Assembly (NCBI GenBank): GCA_021848465.1 | Contig: JAJZUP010000005.1 | Span: 83,985-147,984 of the forward strand | Direction: 5' to 3' | Origin: Pseudomonadota bacterium | GTDB taxonomy: Bacteria > Pseudomonadota > Gammaproteobacteria > Burkholderiales > Gallionellaceae | DNA: 64,000 bases | In this document: piece after piece, positions 9,928 through 20,500 of the stretch | How positions within the stretch are numbered: the stretch's first letter is position 1 | Layout: every line of letters starts with the position of its first letter | Translations under genes and position numbers: made by a program | The notes under the pieces: model-generated | What the model was told of the DNA's origin: nothing | Databases searched by the model: none | Seen by the model: only the letters and a program-made list of their open reading frames with translations

Positions 9928-11559
9928 TTGAGCTTCCGCCCGAATTTCAACAGTATTACCACGCGCCTGATCATCATGGGGGCACTGCTTTTTACGATGG
10001 GCTTGCTCGGGCGCATCTTTTTGTTGAGCGATTATTTGCGCGGAGACCTGGTTGGCCTGAGCGCTTCGCAGTTGCAGGCGATCAGCGCCTATGTGGCGCA
10101 GGATGTGGATCGTGACGTGTTGTCGCGGCGCGAGCTGCTGGAGCATGTTGCTGTCGGGCTAACCCCGGACTTGCTGCGCAATACGGCGCGGTTGCAGGCA
10201 TGGCTGGACGAGCGCCAGGACATCAACCCGCTGTTTTCTGCCGGGTTGTTTGTGTCCGATCTTGCCGGTAACGTGCTGGCGGACTCACCTAAAGTGCCGG
10301 GGCGCATCGGCATCAACATAGCGGATCGCGATTATTTCCAGCTATCCAGGCAGGGGGCTTTGGCGGTTGGCAAGCCGGTGATCGGGCGGGCGGCAAAGGT
10401 GCCGGTGCTGCCGATGTCGATCCCGTTGCGCGATGCAGCAGGCAAGGTGTATGCAGTGCTGGTGGGGATTTCCGCGTTGCACTCCGCCAATTTCCTTGAA
10501 GCACTGTATGCAACCCATGTCGGCGAGAGCGGCGGGCTGGTGCTGTTCTCGCCGCGCGACGGGCTGTTTCTCGGCGCGTCGGATGCCGATCTCGCGCTCA
10601 AGCCGACTCCGCAGCAAGGCTGGTATGCCGGTGCCGTTCCCGCCGGGAAGCAATACAGGGCGGGCATGTATGTCCGCAACGGCGGCGAGGAACTGGTCGC
10701 GGCTGCGCAAGTGCCCAGTACCGGCTGGGTTGTGGCGGCGCGTATTCCTGCCGCCGAGGTATACGCGCCGCTGGCACGCTTGCGGCGCTTTATTATTGGC
10801 AATACGGTGTACATGATCCCCCTGTTTTTCCTGATCATGGTGCTGGCGATGCGCTACCTGTTGCGCCCTTTGACCGATGCGGCCAGGCATGCCGACCGCA
10901 TGACGCGCGAGGAAATTCCGCTGGAGCCTCTGCCGGTGGTGCGCGACGATGAGGTTGGCCACCTGACGCAGGCGTTCAACCGTGTGCTGTCCAAGCTGAT
11001 CGAAAGCCGCAGTGAGTTGCAGCATATCGCGCACCACGACATCCTGACCGGCTTGCCAAACCGCAAATTGCTGGAGGACCGCGTGCAGCAGGCGCTACTG
11101 CACGCCCAGCGCAGCAAGGGCTCGGTGGCGTTGCTGTTCCTCGACCTGGATGGTTTCAAACCGATCAACGACTCATTCGGCCATGAGGCTGGCGATCAGG
11201 CTCTGCGCGAGGTGGCGCAGCGCTTGCAGGGCGTGGTGCGACGTGAAGACACGCTGGCGCGCGTGGGTGGCGATGAATTCGTTATCCTGCTGGCGGATTT
11301 GCAGCTGGGTGCGCATGATGTGGCTGCGCGGGTGGCGGAAAAATGCCTGGCAGTGTTTGCCGAACCATTCATGATCCGCGGACAGGCGTGCCATCTGGGC
11401 GGGTCGATCGGGATTGCGCTGGGCGGTGGAGAGTGCGAGGCGGACAAGCTGCTTATTGCCGCAGATCAGGCCATGTACCAAGCCAAGGAGCAGGGGCGCG
11501 GGCGCTTGGTCTTTTCAGCAGGGGGTGGCATCAGTACGGGGACGCGGGAGGAGGCTTAA
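9928..11559 (+). CDS. Membrane diguanylate cyclase (dCACHE-HAMP-GGDEF)
   Basis: This protein should make c-di-GMP from two GTP. A transmembrane helix (about residues 10-30) and a periplasmic sensor of dCACHE type (about 40-280) are followed by a second helix, a HAMP-like region and a GGDEF domain starting at HHDILTGLPNRKLLEDRV. The active-site motif is GGDEF at residues 447-451. The inhibitory RxxD motif (RRED) lies five residues before it, so product feedback is likely. There is no EAL or HD-GYP domain. I chose the TTG at 9928 because of CAGG upstream and the typical MSFRPNFNSITTRLI start; a GTG at 9892 in frame is possible. It sits between prfA and prmC, an insertion into a usually tight cluster. 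Confidence 0.85.
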   Translation: MSFRPNFNSITTRLIIMGALLFTMGLLGRIFLLSDYLRGDLVGLSASQLQAISAYVAQDVDRDVLSRRELLEHVAVGLTPDLLRNTARLQAWLDERQDINPLFSAGLFVSDLAGNVLADSPKVPGRIGINIADRDYFQLSRQGALAVGKPVIGRAAKVPVLPMSIPLRDAAGKVYAVLVGISALHSANFLEALYATHVGESGGLVLFSPRDGLFLGASDADLALKPTPQQGWYAGAVPAGKQYRAGMYVRNGGEELVAAAQVPSTGWVVAARIPAAEVYAPLARLRRFIIGNTVYMIPLFFLIMVLAMRYLLRPLTDAARHADRMTREEIPLEPLPVVRDDEVGHLTQAFNRVLSKLIESRSELQHIAHHDILTGLPNRKLLEDRVQQALLHAQRSKGSVALLFLDLDGFKPINDSFGHEAGDQALREVAQRLQGVVRREDTLARVGGDEFVILLADLQLGAHDVAARVAEKCLAVFAEPFMIRGQACHLGGSIGIALGGGECEADKLLIAADQAMYQAKEQGRGRLVFSAGGGISTGTREEA

Positions 11560-11564
11560 GAAGT

Positions 11565-12416
11565 ATGGCAGCTACGTTGCTGGATATTCAGGCGCGTGAT
11601 CCGTCCCGCCTGGACACCGGACTGGGACTGGATGCCGCGACGGCTCGCATCGAGGTGCAATGCCTGCTGCAGAACGTGCTGCAGGTCGGGCGTGCCTACT
11701 TGTATGCGCATCCGGAGCGGGAGCTGAGTGCGGAAGAGCAGCATGCCTACTCCGCATTATTGCAGCGCCGCCTGGCCGGCGAGCCGATCGCGCATATCCT
11801 CGGCGAGCGCGAATTTTTCGGGCTGGATTTCAAGGTGACGCCCGCCACGCTGATCCCCCGCCCGGATACCGAATTGCTGGTAGAGCTCGCATTGCAGAAA
11901 CTGCCGGCGCAACAAAGCGCGCGCGTGCTCGATCTGGGCACCGGAACGGGCGCGATTGCCTTGTCAATCGCGCATGCCCGGCCTGATGCCGATGTGGTGG
12001 CGGTGGATGCTTCGCCGCAAGCCTTGGCGGTGGCGCGGGAGAATGCGCAGCGATTCAAACTGGCGCGTGTGCAGTTGCTCGAAAGCAACTGGTTTGCCGC
12101 ACTGGACAGCCAGCGCTTCGACGTGGTTGTTTCCAACCCGCCATATATTGCGGCGGACGATCCGCATCTTGCGCAAGGCGACGTGCGTTTCGAGCCGCGC
12201 AGCGCATTGGTGGCGGGACAGGATGGCCTGGATGACATCCGCCATATCATTGCCGCGGCGCACTCCTATCTGGTGCCGGGTGGCTGGCTGTTATTCGAGC
12301 ACGGCTATGACCAGGCGGCACAGGTGCGCGCCTTGCTGCAGGTGGAGGGTTTCCGCGCGGTTTTTTCGACACAGGATCTGGCCGGGATCGAGCGTTGCAG
12401 CGGCGGGCAGCTATAG
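11565..12416 (+). CDS. prmC: Peptide chain release factor N5-glutamine methyltransferase
   Basis: A 283-residue SAM-dependent methyltransferase modifying the GGQ glutamine of RF1 and RF2. The N-terminal helical domain includes EPIAHILGEREFFGLDFKV and the LIPRPDTELLVE signature. The SAM fold has DLGTGTGAIAL, and the catalytic NPPY motif is present as VVSNPPYI. The ATG at 11565 follows the upstream cyclase stop by five bases. The longer upstream frame is the cyclase gene read out of phase. Confidence 0.96.
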   Translation: MAATLLDIQARDPSRLDTGLGLDAATARIEVQCLLQNVLQVGRAYLYAHPERELSAEEQHAYSALLQRRLAGEPIAHILGEREFFGLDFKVTPATLIPRPDTELLVELALQKLPAQQSARVLDLGTGTGAIALSIAHARPDADVVAVDASPQALAVARENAQRFKLARVQLLESNWFAALDSQRFDVVVSNPPYIAADDPHLAQGDVRFEPRSALVAGQDGLDDIRHIIAAAHSYLVPGGWLLFEHGYDQAAQVRALLQVEGFRAVFSTQDLAGIERCSGGQL

Positions 12417-12474
12417 AATGTAGGCTAAGCCGCCAGACGTTGTAAAATACGGCATTTCCATACAGGAGATCGCC

Positions 12475-12861
12475 ATGTCCAACAAAACCATCATCCAGAC
12501 TCCCGAGGCGCCTGCCGCGATCGGTACTTATTCGCAAGCTGTGCGTGTCGATCATACCGTTTTCTTGTCCGGCCAGATCGGCCTCGATCCGGATACCATG
12601 CAAATGGTGGAGGGCATCGAGGATCAGATTCATCGTGTGTTCCAGAACCTGCGCGCGGTGGCGGATGCCGCCGGGGGTAGCCTGAACGATGTGGTGAAGC
12701 TGAACATTTTCCTGACCGACCTGGCCAATTTCGCCAAGGTCAATGAAATCATGGCGACCTATTTCCATCAACCCTACCCGGCCCGTGCTGCCGTGGGAGT
12801 GGCCTCGTTGCCGCGCGGCGCGCTGGTGGAGGCGGATGGCGTGATGTACCTGCAGGACTAA
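12475..12861 (+). CDS. ridA: RidA family enamine/imine deaminase
   Basis: A 128-residue protein of the RidA/YjgF family, which hydrolyses reactive 2-aminoacrylate intermediates from PLP enzymes. It shows AIGTYSQAV, the [12 protein letters not shown] segment, and the substrate-binding arginine in [19 protein letters not shown] with the terminal acidic residue. It has a strong CAGGAG ribosome site. It lies about 60 bp after prmC and is probably cotranscribed with the DUF347 gene that follows. Confidence 0.94.
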   Translation: MSNKTIIQTPEAPAAIGTYSQAVRVDHTVFLSGQIGLDPDTMQMVEGIEDQIHRVFQNLRAVADAAGGSLNDVVKLNIFLTDLANFAKVNEIMATYFHQPYPARAAVGVASLPRGALVEADGVMYLQD

Positions 12862-12874
12862 GCTGGCGCTGCGC

Positions 12875-13633
12875 ATGCAAACCGAATCCCGCGCTGCCTT
12901 GAGCAAGGTGCCGGAGGTCACCCTGGTTTTCTGGCTCATCAAAATTGCCGCCACCACGTTGGGTGAGACCGGCGGCGATGCGGTCTCCATGTCCATGGGG
13001 CTGGGCTACCTGGCGGGCACCGGCATTTTTGCGCTGGCGTTTGTCCTTGCCATTGCCGCGCAAATCCGCGCGCGAAATTTCCATCCCTTCCTGTACTGGG
13101 CCACCATCATTGCCAGCACGACAGTCGGCACCACCCTGGCGGATTTTGTGGATCGTTCGCTGGGCATCGGCTATGCGGGCGGCACCACCCTGCTTATCCT
13201 GCTGCTGGCAACCTCGCTGTTTGTCTGGCAACGCAGCCTGGGCTCGATTTCCATCCAGACCGTGTATACCCCGCGTGCCGAGCTGTTCTACTGGGTGACC
13301 ATCATGTTTTCGCAAACGCTGGGCACGGCCCTGGGCGACTGGACTGCGGACAGTGCCGGGCTGGGCTATAGCGGCGGCATCCTGCTGTTCAGCATGCTGC
13401 TGTTGCTGATTGTCGCCGCGTATTTCTGGAGCAAGTTGTCCCACACCCTGCTGTTCTGGGCGGCCTTTATCCTGACACGTCCGTTGGGTGCCGTTGTTGG
13501 AGATTTTCTCGACAAGCCGCTGGCAAATGGCGGGCTGGAATTGAGCCGCTATTCCGCCACCGCAGTGTTGCTCGGTTTCATCGTTGCCTGCATCCTCATC
13601 TTCAAACAGCGGGCAGCGCAACGTGCGCATTAA
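12875..13633 (+). CDS. Four-repeat membrane protein, DUF347/COG4705 family
   Basis: This 252-residue protein consists of four tandem two-helix repeats starting near residues 12, 66, 132 and 189. Each carries a W or F-W, a T-x-G-x-x-x-x-D core (ATTLGETGGD, STTVGTTLAD, SQTLGTALGD, TRPLGAVVGD) and most a GLGYxxG or GIGYxGG turn. That is the pattern of the DUF347 repeat proteins. The conserved acidic residues inside helices suggest a transport role, which is inference; I know no assigned function. It lies between ridA and recG with short spacers. Confidence 0.82.
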   Translation: MQTESRAALSKVPEVTLVFWLIKIAATTLGETGGDAVSMSMGLGYLAGTGIFALAFVLAIAAQIRARNFHPFLYWATIIASTTVGTTLADFVDRSLGIGYAGGTTLLILLLATSLFVWQRSLGSISIQTVYTPRAELFYWVTIMFSQTLGTALGDWTADSAGLGYSGGILLFSMLLLLIVAAYFWSKLSHTLLFWAAFILTRPLGAVVGDFLDKPLANGGLELSRYSATAVLLGFIVACILIFKQRAAQRAH

Positions 13634-13645
13634 GCAGGGCCTTGC

Positions 13646-15661
13646 ATGAAAGTTCCGCCCGCCACGCTCGCCAAATTCGTCAAGCTGGGACTGCACCAGC
13701 CGTTCGACCTGGTGCTGCACCTGCCATTGCGCTATGAGGATGAAACCCGGATCACCCGCATCGGCGAGCTGTTGCCGGGCGAGACTGCGCAAGCGGAGGG
13801 CGAGATTGTGCACTGCGAGGTGATGTACCGGCCGCGCCGCTCGCTGGTGTGCCAGCTGCAGGATGAGACCGGAACGCTGACGCTGCGCTTCCTGAATTTC
13901 TATCCCAGTCAGCAAAAGCAATTGGCGGTGGGTAAGAAAATCCGCGCGCTGGGCGAAGTGCGCGGCGGCTTTTTCGGCGTGGAGATGGTGCATCCGAAGT
14001 GTCGGGCCGGCGGCGAAGAGGCACCGTTGAAGCAGGCGCTGACGCCGATTTACCCTACCACTGCGGGCTTGCCGCAAGGCACGTTGCAGAAGCATATCCA
14101 GGCGGCGCTGGCCGGGCTGGAATTGCCTGATACATTGCCCGAAGCTGTGTTGCAGCCGTTGCGTCTTCCGGATTTCGCCGCCAGTGTGCAGCAATTGCAC
14201 AACCCGCCGCCGCATCTTGGCGAGCAGGAGCTGGCCTATCATCTGCGCCCCTATCTGCGCCGCATCAAATTTGACGAACTGCTGGCGCAGCAGCTTTCGA
14301 TGCGCGTGCATTACCGCAAGCGCCGCAGCCGCAACGCGCCGCCGCTGGCATGCGACGGCACGCTCGCTGCGCGGCTGCTGCAGGCGTTGCCGTTCCGGCT
14401 GACCGGCGCACAGCAAAAAGTGTGGCAGGAAATTTCCGGCGACATGACGCAGTCGCATCCGATGCAGCGCCTGTTGCAGGGCGATGTCGGCAGCGGCAAG
14501 ACCATCGTGGCTGCGCTGGCCGCATTGCAGGCAATCGAGAGCGGCTATCAGGTGGCCCTGATGGCGCCCACCGAAATCCTGGCTGAACAGCATTACCTGA
14601 AATTGCGCGACTGGCTTGCGCCGTTGGGCATCGCGCCGGTGTGGCTGTCCGGCAGCCTCAAGAAGAAAGACAAGACTGCCGCCGCCTCGCAGATTGCGCA
14701 GGGCGACACGCCGCTGGCGATTGGCACGCATGCGCTGTTCCAGAAAGAGGTCGAGTTTGCAAAGCTTGGGCTGGTCATTGTGGATGAGCAGCACAAGTTC
14801 GGCGTGCAGCAGCGGCTGGCCTTGCGCGGCAAGGGTGGCGAACCGCACCAGTTGATGATGAGCGCCACGCCGATTCCAAGAACATTGGCGATGAGCTATT
14901 ACGCCGACCTGGATGTATCGGTGATCGACGAGTTGCCGCCGGGGCGCACGCCGGTGGTCACCAAGCTGGTCAGCGATGGGCGCCGCGAGGAAGTGTTCGA
15001 GCGGGTGCGCCAGGCTTGCTTGGCCAGCAAGCAAGCCTATTGGGTGTGCCCGCTGATCGACGAGTCCGAAGCACTGCAACTGCAAACCGCGCTGGAAACC
15101 CATGCCACGTTAACGCAAGCCTTTCCCGAGCTGAGAATTGGCCTCGTGCACGGCAAGCTGCCGAATGACGAGAAGGCGCAGACCATGGCGGCCTTCAAGC
15201 GCGGCGATCTGCACCTGCTGGTCGCCACCACCGTGATCGAGGTGGGCGTGGATGTGCCGAATGCCAGCCTGATGGTGATCGACCATGCCGAGCGCATGGG
15301 ACTGGCGCAGTTGCACCAGTTGCGCGGCCGTGTCGGGCGCGGCGCGGCGGAGAGCTTGTGCGTGCTGCTGTATCAGCAGCCGTTGTCGGAGTTGGCGCGA
15401 GAACGCCTGCGCGTGATTTACGAGAACACCGACGGCTTCGAGATTGCCCGGCATGATTTAAAATTGCGCGGTCCCGGTGAACTGTTGGGTGCGCGCCAGA
15501 GTGGCGTGCCGATGTTGCGCTTTGCCGACCTGGAGGAGGATGCCGACCTGCTCGATGCGGCGCGCGACGTCGCCGAGAAATTGTTGCTTAACCATGCCGA
15601 AGCCGCGCAGGCACATCTGCAGCGTTGGATGGCAAACAAACCGGATTTTTTGCATGCATGA
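13646..15661 (+). CDS. recG: ATP-dependent DNA helicase RecG
   Basis: A 671-residue branched-DNA helicase that remodels stalled forks and Holliday junctions. An N-terminal wedge/OB region (about 50-150) is followed by Walker A GDVGSGKT, the DEQH box in VIVDEQHKFGVQQR, MSATPIPRT, and the C-terminal helicase half with TTVIEVGVDVPNAS and QLRGRVGR. Complete for the family. It overlaps ubiC by eight bases. Confidence 0.97.
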   Translation: MKVPPATLAKFVKLGLHQPFDLVLHLPLRYEDETRITRIGELLPGETAQAEGEIVHCEVMYRPRRSLVCQLQDETGTLTLRFLNFYPSQQKQLAVGKKIRALGEVRGGFFGVEMVHPKCRAGGEEAPLKQALTPIYPTTAGLPQGTLQKHIQAALAGLELPDTLPEAVLQPLRLPDFAASVQQLHNPPPHLGEQELAYHLRPYLRRIKFDELLAQQLSMRVHYRKRRSRNAPPLACDGTLAARLLQALPFRLTGAQQKVWQEISGDMTQSHPMQRLLQGDVGSGKTIVAALAALQAIESGYQVALMAPTEILAEQHYLKLRDWLAPLGIAPVWLSGSLKKKDKTAAASQIAQGDTPLAIGTHALFQKEVEFAKLGLVIVDEQHKFGVQQRLALRGKGGEPHQLMMSATPIPRTLAMSYYADLDVSVIDELPPGRTPVVTKLVSDGRREEVFERVRQACLASKQAYWVCPLIDESEALQLQTALETHATLTQAFPELRIGLVHGKLPNDEKAQTMAAFKRGDLHLLVATTVIEVGVDVPNASLMVIDHAERMGLAQLHQLRGRVGRGAAESLCVLLYQQPLSELARERLRVIYENTDGFEIARHDLKLRGPGELLGARQSGVPMLRFADLEEDADLLDAARDVAEKLLLNHAEAAQAHLQRWMANKPDFLHA

Positions 15662-16223
15662 TACTTACTGGCAGGGCCTGATGCTGGGAGCAGGCGCATA
15701 TGCGCCGTGGTTGCGCGATGAAGGATCGCTGACCCTGCGTATCCAGCAACGCTGCGGGATTTTTACCGTGCGTCCGGTGCGCAGCGGTCTGGCGCGGGTG
15801 GCTTTTGACGAGGCGGCCCTGCTCGGGGTGGCGCGCGACCGTTATGCGTTTTCGCGCGAGGTCTACCTGTATGCGGATGGCCGTCCGGTCGTGTTTGCCC
15901 ATAGCGCATGCGCGCCGGAGGATTTGCAGGGGAGTTGGCGCGCGCTGCGCGATCTGGGCAATCGTTCGCTGGGGTCGTTGCTGTTTACCCACCCGCTCGT
16001 CGAGCGGCATCCGTTGCGCTATAAGGCGTTGCAATTCCACCACCCTCTGTATCGCAATGCCGCGACGTTGCTTGGCGGCGCGCCGCAGCGCATGTGGGCG
16101 CGACGCTCGCTATTCACGCTGCACGGCGCGCCGTTGCTGGTGACGGAAGTTTTCCTGCCGCACATCCTGGAGCTGCGCACGGACGAGCACGCGCCGCGCC
16201 AGGGGCGGCCCCGATTTGGCTGA
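15654..16223 (+). CDS. ubiC: Chorismate lyase (chorismate-pyruvate lyase)
   Basis: A 189-residue enzyme cleaving chorismate to 4-hydroxybenzoate and pyruvate, the first step of ubiquinone ring synthesis. Recognisable features are the WLRDEGSLT region, the substrate arginine around PVRSGLARVAFDE, YLYADGRPVVFAHS, and the C-terminal LLVTEVFLPHIL with the conserved glutamate. The ATG at 15654 lies inside the end of recG. The next gene, ubiA, uses its product. Confidence 0.93.
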   Translation: MHDTYWQGLMLGAGAYAPWLRDEGSLTLRIQQRCGIFTVRPVRSGLARVAFDEAALLGVARDRYAFSREVYLYADGRPVVFAHSACAPEDLQGSWRALRDLGNRSLGSLLFTHPLVERHPLRYKALQFHHPLYRNAATLLGGAPQRMWARRSLFTLHGAPLLVTEVFLPHILELRTDEHAPRQGRPRFG

Positions 16224-16232
16224 ATCCGGATA

Positions 16233-17099
16233 ATGCGAGATATGACTGAACGTTTGCGACTCTACTGGGAGCTGGCGCGGCTGCACCGGCCGATCGGCAT
16301 CCTGCTGCTGCTATGGCCTACGCTGTGGGCGGTCTGGATTGCTGCTGCCGGTGAGCCGGCCTGGCAGATCGTGCTGATATTTGCGCTGGGCACGGTGCTG
16401 ATGCGCTCGGCCGGTTGCGTGATCAACGATTACGCGGATCGCGACATCGACAAGCATGTGAAGCGAACCAGGGACCGGCCGCTGACCAGCGGCAAGGTCA
16501 GTACGCGCGAGGCATTGTTGCTGGCGGCCGGGCTGGCGTTGCTGGCGTTCCTGCTGGTGTTGCCGTTGAACCGCCTGACCCTGCTGTTATCCGTGCCGGC
16601 GGTATTCCTGGCGGCCAGCTACCCGTTCACCAAACGATTCCTTGCGATTCCTCAGGCTTATCTGGGAATCGCGTTCGGCTTCGGTATCCCGATGGCGTTT
16701 GCCGCCACGCAGGGTAGCGTGCCGGCGGTGGCCTGGGTGCTGCTGGCGGCAAATATTTTCTGGTGTATTGCTTACGATACCGAGTATGCGATGGTCGATC
16801 GCGACGATGATATTCACCTCGGCATTCATTCCTCGGCATTGTTTTTCGGGCGCTACGATGTGCTGGCGGTGATGGCGTGTTATGCGATTGCGTTGACGCT
16901 GCTGGCGGTGGCTGGCCTGATGTTGGGTTTGGGTTTGGCTTACTTTGTCGGGTTGGCTGTTGCGCAAGGCATTGCGTTTTACCACTACACCCTGATCATG
17001 GACCGGCAACGCGAGCTTTGTTTCAAGGCCTTCCTGCATAACAACTGGTTCGGAGCAGCGGTGTTCGCGGGGATTGCGGCGGAGTACCTGCTGCGCTGA
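16233..17099 (+). CDS. ubiA: 4-hydroxybenzoate polyprenyltransferase
   Basis: A 288-residue, roughly eight-helix membrane prenyltransferase attaching the polyprenyl chain (from IspB, 5.0-6.0 kb) to 4-hydroxybenzoate. The first aspartate motif is [23 protein letters not shown] and the second [12 protein letters not shown]; both are intact. [18 protein letters not shown] is the typical N-terminal helix. It lies ten bases after ubiC. Confidence 0.96.
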   Translation: MRDMTERLRLYWELARLHRPIGILLLLWPTLWAVWIAAAGEPAWQIVLIFALGTVLMRSAGCVINDYADRDIDKHVKRTRDRPLTSGKVSTREALLLAAGLALLAFLLVLPLNRLTLLLSVPAVFLAASYPFTKRFLAIPQAYLGIAFGFGIPMAFAATQGSVPAVAWVLLAANIFWCIAYDTEYAMVDRDDDIHLGIHSSALFFGRYDVLAVMACYAIALTLLAVAGLMLGLGLAYFVGLAVAQGIAFYHYTLIMDRQRELCFKAFLHNNWFGAAVFAGIAAEYLLR

Positions 17100-17115
17100 C
17101 AGCGCGGCAGAATGC

Positions 17116-17304
17116 TTACATCAACTGTGGTTTCCCGGTTTGCGTCTTGCCGGATTTCTGGCTCATGTCGAACAATACCAGTGCCTCCTTGTCGTTGCCC
17201 CACAGCGTGCTGGCGATACCCTGGGCGGACTCGATCGATTCCGCATAGACTGATCCCAGCGTCTTTCTGGAAATGTGGTTTGCGACCAGGTATGAGTTCA
17301 ACAT
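17116..17304 (-). CDS. Small protein of unknown function (62 aa)
   Basis: I do not recognise this protein. It starts at an ATG with GGAGA six bases upstream and runs 62 codons to TAA. It is soluble, has no membrane segment or cysteine, and contains an ESAQGIASTLWGNDKEALVLFDMSQKSG stretch. It lies in a 414 bp gap between ubiA and the large sensor kinase, transcribed towards ubiA. The rest of the gap (17,305-17,513) holds nothing else I can name. The good ribosome site is the main support; conservation has not been tested. Confidence 0.5.
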   Translation of the reverse strand: MLNSYLVANHISRKTLGSVYAESIESAQGIASTLWGNDKEALVLFDMSQKSGKTQTGKPQLM

Positions 17305-17513
17305 GTCTATCTCCGTGCGCCCAATGCAAGCGGTTATTCGATGGCTGTATTGTGCATGCGGTGCGGCGCAGGAGAAATCGGAAGTGCTCCAATTCTTTTG
17401 TAGGAAGAATTCCTATCGAGTGAACACAGGGACTCGCTGGCGATTGCCGTATTTGACAGCCGGCAGCAATTTGGGGGATGGCTGCGATGTGCCTAAGCAA
17501 CTGGTAAGCGGAT

Positions 17514-20500
17514 TTATCCTGATGTCAGCTCCGGGTGTTCTGCCCGCGCCAGCTTTAGGGTTTCCAATGCATCAGAGAAGCGGAAATGCCCGATTTGCTG
17601 TTCCAACTCATCTCCCAGTGCCCCAAGTGCTGCTTTCAGCAGGGGAGCATGATCTTCGATACTTAGATGGGCTTGCATGTCGGAGGTCGATAATAACTGC
17701 TCCAGGTCGGAAAGTATCTGGCGAACTTCCGGCCAGTCTACTTCATGGCCGGCTTCTGAGTTTTCCGGTAATGCAGCCGATAACGCATTTGTCAGATGGA
17801 TTAGGGCGACTTCAACTGCATTGCGCTTCTTTTCGATCTCGGCGGCATTGTCGCTGCTCTTGAAGGCTGCTTCCAATTCTGCGGCCAATATCTGGACCTC
17901 TGTTGCGCCCATGTTGCCTGAAACTCCCTTCAGGTTATGTGCAATCATTTTTGCGCCTTCTTGGTCGCCTGACTCCAGGAAGGCCTTGAGCCGCGCCATG
18001 TCGTCGGCGTGATCGGTTGCGTACCGTCGCAGCATGCGCAGGTATGCGGGAACATTTCCATTGAGCACCTTGAGAATTCGTGCTGCATCCAGACCGGGGA
18101 TGGCGGCGATAGTCGCGGGCAGGATGCCTCTAGGGGACGCGGGAGCAGCAGCAGCGCTTAAAGCTGCTTTCGGTAGCCATTTTATCAGGGTATTAAAAAG
18201 CAACTCCGGATCGACCGGCTTGGCGATAAAGTCATTCATGCCGGCATCAATGCAGCGCTCGTGATCTTCATCGAAGGCATTGGCGGTCATCGCCAGGATG
18301 GGGAGTGCAGCAAGGTTCGGGAGCGCCCTGATGGCGCGTGTTGCTGACAGACCATCCATGCCCGGCATTTGCACGTCCATGAGGATCAGGTCGTAATAGT
18401 TGTGTTGTGCTTTTTCCACAGCTTCGAAGCCGTCATTGGCTATGTCCACCTGTAGCCCGGCTTCCCTCAGGAGTTCAAGCGCGACTTCCTGGTTAATTTT
18501 GCTATCCTCGGCAAGCAAGACGCGACAACCAGTCGGAACGGATTGCAGGCTTTTTTCTGTGCTACTGGCGGACTCAGCCAACTCTTTCAGTGTGCGTGTG
18601 CTTTTGCCAAGACGGGCGGTAAACCAGAACGTGCTTCCTTGTCCGGGCACGCTTGATGCGCCAGCTTTCCCGCCCATCAGGTTCGCCAATCGCTTTGTGA
18701 TGGCAAGACCCAGGCCGGTACCACCAAAGCGACGCGAGGTCGTATCATCCAGCTGTTCAAATGCAGCGAATAAGTTTTCAATTTTGTCGGGCGGGATGCC
18801 AATGCCGGTGTCGGAAACCGCAAAACGCACGAGGTAGTCGGTCGTGGTCTCTTCATCCAGGCTAATACGCACGGTAATTTTGCCATGCTCGGTAAATTTG
18901 ACTGCATTGGCAAGATAGTTCAGCAATGCTTGGGCAAGTCGCGTGGAGTCGCCAATCAATACGGGGGGGATGGCATCCCGGTCCTCGAGAATTTTCAGTT
19001 TCTTTTCGCGCAGCTTGGGGCCGACCATCGAAATAACATTATCCAGCATACGGTCAAAAGCAAAGTCGGCCACATTGAGAGTCAGCTTTCCAGCCTCGAT
19101 CTTGGAGAAATCGAGAATGTCGTTAATGATTGATAGCAAATGATTGGAGGCGTCGACAATTTTCTCGAGCTTTCCCTGTTGTCTTGGGTCGTGACTGTTT
19201 CGCCTTAGAAGATGGGTAAGCCCGATGATTGCATTCAAGGGGGTGCGTATTTCATGGCTCATGTTTGCTACAAAAGCGCTTTTGGCAATGTTCGCGGTTT
19301 CCGCGGCAGTCTTGGCCTGAGCCAACTCCACCGTTCGGCTATCGACTAGTTCCTCCAGATGGTGGCGGTACTGGTTGAGCTCATCGGCAGTTTTCTTGCG
19401 CTCGGTGATATCTTCCGCAACCGCTGCAAAGTGGGTAATACGGCCATCGTTTTGCCGGATTGGCGTAATGATGGCGAACTCAATGTATTCACTGCCATCC
19501 TTGCGCTGATTATAAAATTCTCCTTGCCAAGTGTGGCCATTGCTCACCTTTTCCCACATGGCGCTATAACTTGCAGGCGGCGTTCTGCCGGATTGCAGGA
19601 AACGCGGGTTCTTCCCGATGACTTCGTTTTTGGAAAAGCCTGATGCCTTGAGAAATGCATCGTTAACATATTCGATTTCGGCATTGAGATTGGTAATGAT
19701 GATACTTTCCGGACTTTGCGCGACAACCATGGAAAGCGTGCGGAGCTGGGTTTCGGCCGCCTTGCGCAGGGTGATATCCCGAGTGATGGTCATGGTCATG
19801 GGCTCACTGCCCACCAAGGCCCCCTTGATGCTGACCTCGGCGTCGTATATCGACCCGTCTTTGCGGCGATGATGAGTTTCGATGACCACACTGACGCTCA
19901 ATATGTCGGCAAAATTTTTCCTGATTTCCTGCTCGGTCATCCCGGCCTCAAAATCCCAGACGTGTAATTCGAGCATTTCATTTGGCTGATAGCCCAGCAT
20001 TTCGGCAAAGCGGGTATTGGCCTCGACTATCTGGAACTCGGAATTGACGATGGCAATGCCGTCCAGGGAAACATCCATAAGCATTTTGCGGCGTTGCAAC
20101 TCGCTCGCCAAGGCAGCTTCAGCACGCTTGCGTTCGGAAATGTTATCGAATACCGCTACAAAATATTCTTTTTGTGGGCTATAGGCTGTAACAGAAAACC
20201 AGATATTAAGAGCCGGCAGGTAGGTTTGAAATTTCTCAGGCTGACCGCTGCGGGCCACCCGGCCGTAGACATCGAATATCTCCGGGTTGCTGCTACGTAT
20301 GCCGGGAATGAGTTCAGAAACCTTTTTACCTTTTACCTGTTTTAGCCCGGTGATATTTTCAAATGCACGATTAACATCAAGGTAGATGAAATCTATGGGC
20401 ACCCCGTTTTCGAACTGCATTTTGCACAGGGCAAAGCCCTCAAGCATGTTTTCAAACAGGAAGCGATATCGTCTCTCGCTTTCTTCGATGGCGGCCAGTG

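Noticed and set aside
12749-15103. A 784-codon open frame on the minus strand across recG
   Set aside because: It is antisense to the fully conserved recG. Its translation is rich in Gln, His, Arg and Gly with no motif, as expected of a GC-rich shadow frame.
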